This document shows, in pieces, positions 10,027 to 18,347 of a stretch of DNA of 64,000 nucleotides. The position numbers and the translations under genes were made by a program. This DNA comes from Bacteroidaceae bacterium (GTDB taxonomy: Bacteria; Bacteroidota; Bacteroidia; Bacteroidales; Bacteroidaceae), in NCBI GenBank assembly GCA_902362375.1, contig CABIVS010000016.1, positions 62,001 to 126,000 of the forward strand. Direction: 5' to 3'. Within the stretch, counting starts at the first letter, position 1. Each line of letters opens with the position of its first letter. The notes beneath the pieces were generated by a model. That model had not been told where the DNA came from and did not search any database. It saw only the letters and a program-made list of their open reading frames with translations.

Positions 10027-11148
10027 ATGAAAGTACACCTTATTTTAGTTTTGACAGCAGTTTTAGTTCTATCGGTTTCGTGCAGTCAATCGGCTTCATA
10101 TCAGTTGTCAGTATCTAAGAGTGATAGTATTCGGAGTGGAGACAAACTTATAGAGCTTTTCACCTTGGTAAATGGAAACGGAATGTCTGTTAAGGTGACG
10201 AATTACGCCGCTTCTCTGACTGATATTTCCGTTCCCGACAGGCAAGGAAACTTTGAACATGTAGTTCTGGGGTTTGATAGTTTGAAATATTATTTAGGAA
10301 AACATCCTAAATTAGGTGCTACGGTGGGAAGGTTTGCCAACAGAATCAAAAATGCCGAATTCAAATTGAACGGGCAGACATATCATCTGGAAAAAAACAA
10401 TAAAGGCCATTCCATCCATGGAGGGGCAAAAGGATTCAATAACCGGATTTTTGAAACGGACACCTTCTATACAGTAAAAGATACGGCCATCGTAATTTTT
10501 AAATATAGAAGTGCGCACCTGGAAGGGGGATTTCCCGGAAATCTGAATCTTTCAGTAGCTTATAAACTTACTAATCAGAATGAGATTATCTTGGAATATA
10601 CAGCTACTACAGATCAGCCTACGGTAATCAATCTTACGAACCATAGCTATTTCAACCTGACAGGCTGTAAAGAACCGGTGTTGGACCATATTTATAGGAT
10701 TAATGCAGATTCCATAACTCCGGTCGATTCTACAGGCATTCCTACCGGAGAGATACTGGCCGTAGCAGGAACTGTATATGATTACACTACTCCACAACGG
10801 GCAGAAAAACGAATACGGAAAATGGGGAAAGGATATGATGTCAACTATAAACTGAATAGGTATTCAGATTCTTTGGAATTGGCGGCTATTGTGGTAGAAC
10901 CCATATCCGGCAGAGTTCTGAAAGCATACACCACTGAACCAGGTATGCAGTTTTATATTCCGAATTCGAACATGGATTATCTTGCCGGACATGACGACAA
11001 GAAGTATGGCCGGTATTATGGCTTTTGCCTTGAGATGCAGCATTTTCCAGATGCTCCTAACAATCCTCAATTTCCAACTACAAGCTTGTTTCCGGGAGAA
11101 ATATACCGCCAAATGACTATTTATAAATTTGAAACTATATCAGAATAA
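10027..11148 (+). CDS. galM: Aldose 1-epimerase (galactose mutarotase family) lipoprotein
   Basis: The 373-residue protein starts 12 bases after the hybrid regulator. It has a lipoprotein signal with lipobox Cys19 (LSVSC), then an aldose-epimerase domain carrying family motifs VGRFANRIKNAEF, HGGAKGFNNRIF and LTNHSYFNLTG, with the C-terminal FCLEMQHFPDAPNNPQFP. The family interconverts alpha and beta anomers of free aldoses. Being lipidated, this copy acts outside the cytoplasm, probably on sugars released in the periplasm. It is encoded between the regulator and a KdgF-like cupin, which suggests handling of monosaccharides freed from the same polysaccharide. The true substrate is unknown. Confidence 0.9.
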   Translation: MKVHLILVLTAVLVLSVSCSQSASYQLSVSKSDSIRSGDKLIELFTLVNGNGMSVKVTNYAASLTDISVPDRQGNFEHVVLGFDSLKYYLGKHPKLGATVGRFANRIKNAEFKLNGQTYHLEKNNKGHSIHGGAKGFNNRIFETDTFYTVKDTAIVIFKYRSAHLEGGFPGNLNLSVAYKLTNQNEIILEYTATTDQPTVINLTNHSYFNLTGCKEPVLDHIYRINADSITPVDSTGIPTGEILAVAGTVYDYTTPQRAEKRIRKMGKGYDVNYKLNRYSDSLELAAIVVEPISGRVLKAYTTEPGMQFYIPNSNMDYLAGHDDKKYGRYYGFCLEMQHFPDAPNNPQFPTTSLFPGEIYRQMTIYKFETISE

Positions 11149-11177
11149 TATATTTAATCAACTAAAACTTATTAATT

Positions 11178-11621
11178 ATGAAAATGAAAGTATGGAAGAA
11201 ATGCATGTTTATAATTGGAGTGCCTCTTTTGGTGATAACGAGTTTATGTGCCAATAACAAAATTCCCGACAATTCTGTAAAGAAAACAAGAAGTGGCACT
11301 TTTATTTATGAAAAGGACAAAGCATGGGAACCCGCCGGTGAAGGCGTGACCAGGCAAATCATGGGTTACGACGGGCAACTGATGCTGGTTAAAGTTAAGT
11401 TTGAGAAAGGGGCCATAGGAACTCCCCATACCCACTATCATACGCAAACGACTTATGTAGCAACTGGTAAATTCGAATTTACGGTAGGTGATGAAAAGAA
11501 AATTGTGGAAGCAGGAGACGGTATTTATATTGAACCAGACATCTTACATGGCTGCATTTGTCTGGAACCTGGAGTTTTGATTGATTGTTTTGCTCCGATG
11601 CGGGCGGATTTTCTGAAATAA
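11178..11621 (+). CDS. kdgF: Exported KdgF-like cupin (unsaturated uronate linearisation)
   Basis: The 147-residue protein has a signal peptide (MKMKVWKKCMFIIGVPLLV) followed by a single cupin domain closely matching KdgF. Cupin motif 1 is H84-T-H86-Y-H-T-Q90 with E100, motif 2 contains H124, and the tail D136-C-F138-A-P-M-R142 has the spacing of the KdgF catalytic Asp, Phe and Arg as I recall them. KdgF converts 4,5-unsaturated monouronates to the linear 5-keto form, a step otherwise spontaneous. GH88 at 17,038 releases exactly such a sugar from lyase products, so the chemistry fits. Well-studied KdgF proteins are cytoplasmic; the signal peptide here suggests periplasmic action. It is the last gene of the regulator cluster. 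Confidence 0.85.
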   Translation: MKMKVWKKCMFIIGVPLLVITSLCANNKIPDNSVKKTRSGTFIYEKDKAWEPAGEGVTRQIMGYDGQLMLVKVKFEKGAIGTPHTHYHTQTTYVATGKFEFTVGDEKKIVEAGDGIYIEPDILHGCICLEPGVLIDCFAPMRADFLK

Positions 11622-11634
11622 GTACAGAAAAACA

Positions 11635-11702
11635 ACCTAAAGGGCGTGTAATCAGATACATAAATTTACTATTTGATTAAAACAACACCCTGTGTTTTAG
11701 GT
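11635..11702 (+). terminator. Possible hairpin after the KdgF gene
   Basis: Outer arms ACCTAAA (11635-11641) and TTTAGGT (11696-11702) enclose inner complementary pieces (GGGCGTG facing CACCC, TAATCA facing TGATTA). It begins 14 bases after the KdgF stop and precedes the susC promoter. The stem is interrupted, so termination is plausible rather than certain. Confidence 0.45.
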
Positions 11703-11818
11703 ATCTATAAGGCTGTTTTTGCACAAAACTATTACATGGTGAACAATATTGATATGAAAAAAGTGGAAAAATGGGGAGATTAAAAACAATACTTTTACCC
11801 TTTTTTTAGCACTTGTCG

Positions 11819-11826
11819 TATGTTTG
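11819..11826 (+). promoter_or_regulatory. -7 promoter element of the heparan-type susC operon
   Basis: TATGTTTG fits TAnnTTTG and lies 42 bases before the susC ATG at 11869. A T-rich tract sits where a -33 element is expected. The hybrid regulator encoded just upstream probably binds near here; no operator could be defined by eye. Confidence 0.55.
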
Positions 11827-11868
11827 TTATCGAAAAATTCTAAAGTTAAACCTTAGATTTATTTATGT

Positions 11869-14800
11869 ATGTACAAATTAAAAGAATTATTTTTAATGTT
11901 TGTCCTCGCTTTTGTTAGTATGGCTGCATACGCACAAAGTCTGACAATAACCGGTAAGGTGGTTGATAGCGAAGGATATGAACTGATTGGAAGTAGTGTT
12001 ACTATTAAAGGTGCTGTCGGGGTTGGAACAGTTACCGATATAAATGGTAACTATACTTTAAAAGTAAAAGATGCATCTAAAGATGTGCTGATTTTTTCTT
12101 ATGTGGGGATGACTTCACAGGAAGTGAAGGTCAATAATCAAAGTGTAATTAACGTAACTTTAAAGGCTGATGCTGTGATGCTGGACGAAGTTGTTGCTAT
12201 TGGTTATGCTACTGTAAAACGTAAGGATTTAACCGGTTCGGTAGCTTCAGTAGGCGGACAAGAACTTTCTAAAATTCCAGTTAGTGATGTAACACAAGCT
12301 TTGAGCGGACGTATGGCTGGTGTGATGGTACAACAAAGTGAGGGGGCTCCAGGTTCTACTGTTTCCATACGCGTACGTGGAGGAATTTCAATTACCCAGA
12401 GTAATGAACCACTTTATGTTATCGATGGATTTCCCAGCGAAGATGGTATGGCTAGCCTAGATCCCGCTGAAATAGAAACGATTGACGTACTGAAGGATGC
12501 TTCCGCCACAGCTATTTACGGTGCACGTGGTGCCAATGGTGTTGTAGTGATTTCCACCAAGAATGGTAGTAAATCCCACGGCAAAGCAACAGTCACTTTT
12601 GATAGTTATGTAGGCTTCAAGACTTTGGCCAAAAAGCTCGATGTACTTTCTCCTTACGAGTTTGTACGACTGGATTACGAACGCACCTTGTGGAGAATGA
12701 GTACAGGTGATGCTGGTGCTGACGGTATGACATCATGGGAGAAAAGATATGGTAAATATAGTGATATCGAAGCCAACTATGCCAATCGTCCCGGAATTAA
12801 CTGGCAAGATGAAGCACTGGGACGTACAGCTTTAACACAGAACTATCGTGTTGCAGTCTCCGGAAAGACTGAAAAGATGAATTATAGTTTGGCTTATTCG
12901 TTCTATAATGAAGAAGGAGCTATGGTGTATAGTGGTACTAAGAAACACAATATCTCTTTTAACATGAATCATGAAGTTAACAAATGGCTCACGGTAAATT
13001 CTCGCATCAGTTATGACCAGAGACGTGTAGAAGGCATGGGAACTTCAGGAGATAGCGACCGTTTCAATAAGATGCAACATATCCTACAATACCGCCCCAC
13101 AATCGGTATTCAAGGAACTGATGCAGAACTTCTGGCAGGTGAAGACCCCATTTTAGCTGATGACAGTGGTAATGTAATGCAGAATCCTCTAATTTCTGCT
13201 GCCGAAGAAATTAATGATAGAGAGTGGCGTACTTTCCAAGCCAATGGAGGTGCTACGATTAAATTGCTAAAAGGATTGTCGTTTCGCAGTACAGTAGGTA
13301 TGCTCTATCAAACTCGTCGTAATGATGTGTTCTATGGTGCAGAATCGCAAACAGCTAAGCGTTCCAGTATCAAAGGTACTATTACGAATCTCGAAAATAA
13401 TAGTTTTCAGACTTCCAATGTTTTGACTTATGCTTGGAATAACAAGATACATGATATCACTGCAATGGTTGGCCACGAGTTTATAAGCAAATGGGCACGT
13501 TCGTTCTCAGCAGGTGCTACTCAATTTCCGAATGACGAAATCGGACTGGGCGACCTTTCATTAGGAACACCAAGTACTCCTACTTCTTCTGAGAATTATG
13601 ATGATAAGCTGCTTTCTTTCTTTGCTCGCGTAAACTACAGCTTGTTGGACAAGTACCTGTTTACAGCTTCAGTACGTGCCGATGGTTCTTCAAAATTCGG
13701 AAAGAACAATAAATGGGGATATTTCCCGGCATTTTCTGCTGCATGGCGTTTGAGTGAAGAAAAATTCATCAAGAATTTGAATGTCTTCTCTGATTTGAAA
13801 CTCCGTGTCGGTTATGGCTTGGCAGGTAATAACCGAATCGACAGTTATCAGAGTCTGGCAATCATGAGTTCTGTTACAGCTGCTAATGGCAACGGCGCAC
13901 AGGCTGGTTATGCTTCCAATCAAGTTCCTAACCCCGATTTGAAATGGGAGGCTAACAAGACGTTCAATTTAGGTATGGATTTTGGTTTCTTGAATCAACG
14001 TGTCACTTTCTCTCCGGAATTCTACATCAACCGAAGTAGTAATTTGTTGTTGGCGGCCAAATTGCCTTACTCATCTGGTTATCAGAATATGATTATTAAT
14101 GCAGGCGAAACTCAAAATATCGGTATCGACTTGACTATTAATACAGTGAACTTCACCAACAAGAATTTCTCATGGAATACGACTGTTACATTATCTCATA
14201 ATAAGAACAAAGTCAACAAGCTGACAGGTGAAGACGTACAGTTGTATTTGGCAAGCTTTGGTTATTCTGGTGCCGGTGCGTCCCATCAAATTGCAGTTGG
14301 ACAACCCTTAGGACAGTTCTATGGCTATGTTACAGATGGTCTGTATCAGGTAAGCGATTTCGATTATGATGCAACGACTAATACTTATACCTTGAAGGAT
14401 GGGGTTCCTTATCATGGAGACAAAAAACAAATTCAACCGGGTTATTGGAAATTTAAGAATGTGGATGGTAGTGAGGATAATTTGATTACGGAAAATGACA
14501 AGACTGTTATCGGTAATGCATTTCCTGATTTCTATGGTGGTATTAACAATACCTTTACTTGGAAAGATTTTGATTTGAGCATTTTTTTGACCTATAGCTA
14601 CGGAGCAGAAGTACTTAATGCCACGAAACTGACTAATACAAAAACAGCTTTGACCAATAAGAACGTGTTGGCAATAGCCAATGAAGCTAACCGTTGGGTA
14701 ACCGTAAACAGCAATGGAGAATTGATTAAGAATCCGGAAGAACTGGCGGCTGTAAACAGGGGAAAAAGCGTTGCTGTATTTGGTGACAACGGTTCGAACA

Positions 14801-15075
14801 ATACATACATTCATTCGTGGGCTGTGGAAGATGCTTCCTATCTGAAACTTAGTAATATAACCATCGGATATTCATTCCCTAAAAGAATGATTAATAAGCT
14901 TGGTTTAAGCAAATTACGTATATACGCCACTGGAAACAACTTGCTGACATGGACACCTTATACAGGTTTTGATCCAGAGGTTTCTACAATGAGCGATGCT
15001 CTGACTCCGGGCGTTGATTTCGGTGCTTATCCCAGAAGTCGGTCTTTCGTATTTGGTGTTAATGTAGCATTTTAA
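11869..15075 (+). CDS. SusC-like TonB-dependent oligosaccharide transporter (heparan-type locus)
   Basis: The 1068-residue outer-membrane protein has a signal peptide, a carboxypeptidase-regulatory-like domain (about 25-105: ITGKVVDSEGYELIGSSVTI), a TonB box-like stretch (LDEVVAIGYATVKRKDLTGS), the plug with LYVIDGFPSEDG and IEVLKDASATAIYGARGANGVVVIST-type motifs, and a beta-barrel ending in aromatic FGVNVAF. SusC proteins import oligosaccharides through the outer membrane with a SusD lid. The partner SusD begins 24 bases downstream. Flanking lyases and GH88 indicate heparin or heparan-sulfate oligosaccharides as cargo, by inference. Length and motif order are normal for the family. Confidence 0.96.
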   Translation: MYKLKELFLMFVLAFVSMAAYAQSLTITGKVVDSEGYELIGSSVTIKGAVGVGTVTDINGNYTLKVKDASKDVLIFSYVGMTSQEVKVNNQSVINVTLKADAVMLDEVVAIGYATVKRKDLTGSVASVGGQELSKIPVSDVTQALSGRMAGVMVQQSEGAPGSTVSIRVRGGISITQSNEPLYVIDGFPSEDGMASLDPAEIETIDVLKDASATAIYGARGANGVVVISTKNGSKSHGKATVTFDSYVGFKTLAKKLDVLSPYEFVRLDYERTLWRMSTGDAGADGMTSWEKRYGKYSDIEANYANRPGINWQDEALGRTALTQNYRVAVSGKTEKMNYSLAYSFYNEEGAMVYSGTKKHNISFNMNHEVNKWLTVNSRISYDQRRVEGMGTSGDSDRFNKMQHILQYRPTIGIQGTDAELLAGEDPILADDSGNVMQNPLISAAEEINDREWRTFQANGGATIKLLKGLSFRSTVGMLYQTRRNDVFYGAESQTAKRSSIKGTITNLENNSFQTSNVLTYAWNNKIHDITAMVGHEFISKWARSFSAGATQFPNDEIGLGDLSLGTPSTPTSSENYDDKLLSFFARVNYSLLDKYLFTASVRADGSSKFGKNNKWGYFPAFSAAWRLSEEKFIKNLNVFSDLKLRVGYGLAGNNRIDSYQSLAIMSSVTAANGNGAQAGYASNQVPNPDLKWEANKTFNLGMDFGFLNQRVTFSPEFYINRSSNLLLAAKLPYSSGYQNMIINAGETQNIGIDLTINTVNFTNKNFSWNTTVTLSHNKNKVNKLTGEDVQLYLASFGYSGAGASHQIAVGQPLGQFYGYVTDGLYQVSDFDYDATTNTYTLKDGVPYHGDKKQIQPGYWKFKNVDGSEDNLITENDKTVIGNAFPDFYGGINNTFTWKDFDLSIFLTYSYGAEVLNATKLTNTKTALTNKNVLAIANEANRWVTVNSNGELIKNPEELAAVNRGKSVAVFGDNGSNNTYIHSWAVEDASYLKLSNITIGYSFPKRMINKLGLSKLRIYATGNNLLTWTPYTGFDPEVSTMSDALTPGVDFGAYPRSRSFVFGVNVAF

Positions 15076-15098
15076 TTAGGATAAAAAAAGGGAATACA

Positions 15099-16865
15099 AT
15101 GAAAAATAAAATGATATATGCGCTTGGCGCACTGATGGTGATAGGATTTGGTTCCTGTGATTTAACGGAAAAGCCTACTTCATATTATGAGAAAGATACT
15201 TATTTCGTGACAGAAGACAAGGCCCGAATGGCAGTTGTAGGAATCTATGACTGTTTGGAGACCGGTGAATATTACGGCCAATACATTATGCCTTTCTTCG
15301 GTTCGGATGATATGTTTATGGTAAGAGGGGTTGGTGCAGATGGAACTCGCCGTGATTTGTCTCACTATATGTATACTTCTTCGAATACATGGATTGCTTC
15401 CGTTTGGAAGTTTGCCTATCAAGGTCTTGACCGTGCCAATCTAGCAATTGCTAGTATTGAGCAGATGGAAGGATATGAAGGGAATACAGCTTTACAGGAA
15501 TTAGTTGGACAGGCCAAATTTCTTCGGGCATTCTTGGCCTTCGATTTGGTAAGATTCTTTGGGGATGTGCCATTTAGCGTAGATTATACAAGCGGCTATG
15601 AACAGACTTCCAAACCTCGCATGGATCGTGAATTGATATACGATCAGATAATTGACGATTTAAACTTTGCAAAGGAACATTTGTATGTAGGAAGTGCAGT
15701 TGCTTCTTCTGAAATTCCATGTAAGGGGGCGGCTCGGGCATTATTGATGAGGGTGTATTTGCAACGGGCCGGCTATAGCCTAAGCAGCACTACCGGAAAG
15801 TTGACCCGTCCGGATGATACTACCCGCAAGAGCTATTTTGAAGCTGTGATTAGGGAATGGGAGACATTCAAGGCAGAAGGTTATCATAATTTCTATGGTG
15901 GCGGTTACGAGCAACTCTTCAAAAACTATTCTCAATTGATTCTGAATAATCAGGAAAGTTTGTGGGAGATTGCTTTTGAACCCAATCAAGGACAAACAGA
16001 CAATGCTGGTATGTGGGCTACTTACAATGGCCCGATAGTAGATGCTCCGGGTAGTTATTCTGGCACGAGTTCATACATGGGACGCGCCAATGCTTTCTTT
16101 ACGGTATTACCCTACTGGAAATCATTCTATGAATCGAATGCGGATGGTAGTCAGAAGGATGTACGTCGGGATGTAAATTTCGTGGATTATGCGTATGTAT
16201 GGAATGCTACTACCGAAACTCAGGATAAGTCATATACGGCCAGTTCTATAGCCAAGAGTTTATATCGTTATCCGGGTAAATGGCGCAGAGAATGGATGGC
16301 TTTGGGTTTTGTGGATCCCAACAATACTGGTGTGAACTATTGTCCTTTGCGTTATGCAGATGTTGTATTAATGGCTGCAGAGGCTTATAATGAGACTAAC
16401 AATACAACAGAAGCCTGGAAGCTACTGAACGATGTACGCCAGCGTGCAGAGGCTACTCCTATTACGAGTGCCAACTATGCAAGTCTGATGAAAGCTCCTA
16501 AGGTGTATAATTTGGATTTTATTGATGATAGTGACGATGCTGGGAAATTTCGTACAGCTTTGTATTGGGAACGTGGTTTTGAACTTTGTTACGAGGGACA
16601 ACGCAAGTATGACTTTCTTCGGTGGGGATGTCTGGGTGATGCTTTGAGAGCTGCACAAGCTTACATAGAATCCTGGTATCCAGATGCTAATGAATACATT
16701 AATGCAAGTACACTACAAAGTTGGGATCCTGTTTCATGGGCATCAAGCAATTATGTGGCTGGACATAACTTTGTGGATGGCAAACATGAATTGTATCCCA
16801 TTCCGTTAGCTGAGATACAGTCGAATGCAGCTTTGAATGGACAGAACAATCCGGGATTTGAATAA
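15099..16865 (+). CDS. SusD-like surface glycan-binding lipoprotein (heparan-type locus)
   Basis: The 588-residue lipoprotein (Cys20 after VIGFGS) has the SusD/RagB helical fold: N-terminal SusD-like region (LTEKPTSYYEKDTYFVTEDKARMAVVGIYDCL), TPR-like helices, and the C-terminal RagB segment with ERGFELCYEGQRKYDFLRWG and the ending ELYPIPLAEIQSNAALNGQNNPGF. It forms the lid of the SusC transporter encoded just upstream and captures oligosaccharides at the cell surface. A long hairpin follows its stop codon, before the GH88 gene. Confidence 0.95.
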   Translation: MKNKMIYALGALMVIGFGSCDLTEKPTSYYEKDTYFVTEDKARMAVVGIYDCLETGEYYGQYIMPFFGSDDMFMVRGVGADGTRRDLSHYMYTSSNTWIASVWKFAYQGLDRANLAIASIEQMEGYEGNTALQELVGQAKFLRAFLAFDLVRFFGDVPFSVDYTSGYEQTSKPRMDRELIYDQIIDDLNFAKEHLYVGSAVASSEIPCKGAARALLMRVYLQRAGYSLSSTTGKLTRPDDTTRKSYFEAVIREWETFKAEGYHNFYGGGYEQLFKNYSQLILNNQESLWEIAFEPNQGQTDNAGMWATYNGPIVDAPGSYSGTSSYMGRANAFFTVLPYWKSFYESNADGSQKDVRRDVNFVDYAYVWNATTETQDKSYTASSIAKSLYRYPGKWRREWMALGFVDPNNTGVNYCPLRYADVVLMAAEAYNETNNTTEAWKLLNDVRQRAEATPITSANYASLMKAPKVYNLDFIDDSDDAGKFRTALYWERGFELCYEGQRKYDFLRWGCLGDALRAAQAYIESWYPDANEYINASTLQSWDPVSWASSNYVAGHNFVDGKHELYPIPLAEIQSNAALNGQNNPGFE

Positions 16866-16882
16866 AAACCCTCCGTAGAGTA

Positions 16883-16953
16883 TTTCACAGGTAATAAAAA
16901 GAATATTATTCTGTCATAAAACAGACGTAATAATCTTTTTATTACCTGTGAAA
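16883..16953 (+). terminator. Long hairpin between susD and the enzyme genes
   Basis: Perfect 20-bp inverted repeat, arms 16883-16902 and 16934-16953. After one mismatch more A-T pairs and an inner CTGT/ACAG helix bring the whole 71 bases close to a single stem. It begins 18 bases past the susD stop. It could end most transcripts so that susCD are expressed above the enzymes, or stabilise the susCD message. There is no long U-run after the stem, though TTTCTTTC follows. Confidence 0.7.
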
Positions 16954-17037
16954 CTTCTTTCCATAGAATCGTGTAATGAGTTTTTGATTTGTAGGCAATT
17001 TTGCATATAGAAACAGTTATTTATAAGACATATTTTT

Positions 17038-18327
17038 ATGAAGAATATTTTATTGTTGGGATATGTAGTTGTTACGTTATTGGAATGTTCTAGTTGTGCG
17101 TCTCCTCAGCCCGAAGAAGACTATGGTTGGCTAAAGAGTGCAATAGATACATCTGTCAGGCAATTGGAAGAAACTGTAGCTGATATAGGTGATTCTGTTT
17201 TATTGCCTCGTTCCATCTGGACTGGTTATGATATAGATTTCCTATGCAGCCAACTGCAACAGAATCCTATGACCTTTAAGGACTCCTTACGGGTAAAACC
17301 CGTGACGGAAGTATTGGGTACTCGTCGTTATTGCACTTCTATCTATGACTGGACAAGCGGATTCTTTCCCGGCAACCTGTGGCTAATCTACCAAATAACA
17401 GGCAAAGAAAATCTGAAGGACGCTGCCATACATTTTACAAATTTTCTCTATCCAGTAAGGAAATATAAAGGTACGCATGATATCGGATTCATGATGAATT
17501 GCAGCTACGGCAATGCCTATCGTTTGGCTCCTGCAGACAGTGTACGTCAGGCATTGATACAAACCGCTGATAATCTGTGCGGACGTTTTGATTCCAAGAT
17601 AGGATGTATTCGTTCGTGGGACTTCGGACGGTGGAATTTCCCCGTTATCATAGACAACATGATGAATTTGGACCTTTTGTTTTATGTATATCGACTTACT
17701 GGTAATCCGCAATACAAAGAGATTGCTCTACAACATGCTCGCGTAACACAACAACATCAGTTTCGGGAAGACTATTCCTCTTATCATGTGGTGAGCTATA
17801 ATGACGATCGGAGTGTAGAAGAGAAATGTACTCACCAAGGAAAGAATGACGATTCAGCTTGGGCACGCGGACAAGCTTGGGGTGTATATGGATACACATC
17901 CTGCTATCGCGAATCGAAAAATACGCTCTTCCTGCAACAAGCTAAAAACATTGCAGCAATGATAATGGACCGTGTGAAGACTGAAGACCTCATTCCTTTA
18001 TGGGATTACGATGCCCCCGATACTCCTGAAACACCCCGTGATGTATCAGCAGCTTCTATTACAGCCTCGGCACTAATAGAACTTAGTACCTTGACGGAAA
18101 ATGGACAAATATATCTGAATTATGCTGAAAAATTACTTCATTCACTTTCTTCAGATGCGTATTTGGCAAAAGCCGGTACCAACCAAGGATTCCTGCTGAT
18201 GCATTCAGTAGGCTCACTACCTAATGGTTCGGAGATCGACACCCCACTGAATTATGCCGACTACTACTATCTGGAAGCATTGCTGCGATACATGCAGGTA
18301 AAAAGATTAGACTACGAATCGCTTTAA
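17038..18327 (+). CDS. GH88 unsaturated glucuronyl hydrolase
   Basis: The 429-residue lipoprotein (signal ending ECSSC) carries an alpha6/alpha6 barrel of family GH88. The two acidic residues used by the family to hydrate the 4,5-double bond are seen as D148 (THDIGFMMNCSYGNAY) and D206 (FPVIIDNMMNLDLLF). DDSAWARGQAWGVYGYTSCYRES and the C-terminal NYADYYYLEALLRY are also typical. It removes the unsaturated hexuronate from the non-reducing end of lyase-generated disaccharides. It precedes the PL12 lyase by 20 bases, the same pairing as in the known B. thetaiotaomicron heparin locus. Its product suits the exported KdgF encoded upstream. Confidence 0.95.
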   Translation: MKNILLLGYVVVTLLECSSCASPQPEEDYGWLKSAIDTSVRQLEETVADIGDSVLLPRSIWTGYDIDFLCSQLQQNPMTFKDSLRVKPVTEVLGTRRYCTSIYDWTSGFFPGNLWLIYQITGKENLKDAAIHFTNFLYPVRKYKGTHDIGFMMNCSYGNAYRLAPADSVRQALIQTADNLCGRFDSKIGCIRSWDFGRWNFPVIIDNMMNLDLLFYVYRLTGNPQYKEIALQHARVTQQHQFREDYSSYHVVSYNDDRSVEEKCTHQGKNDDSAWARGQAWGVYGYTSCYRESKNTLFLQQAKNIAAMIMDRVKTEDLIPLWDYDAPDTPETPRDVSAASITASALIELSTLTENGQIYLNYAEKLLHSLSSDAYLAKAGTNQGFLLMHSVGSLPNGSEIDTPLNYADYYYLEALLRYMQVKRLDYESL

Positions 18328-18347
18328 TTGAATAGAATATTACTTTT

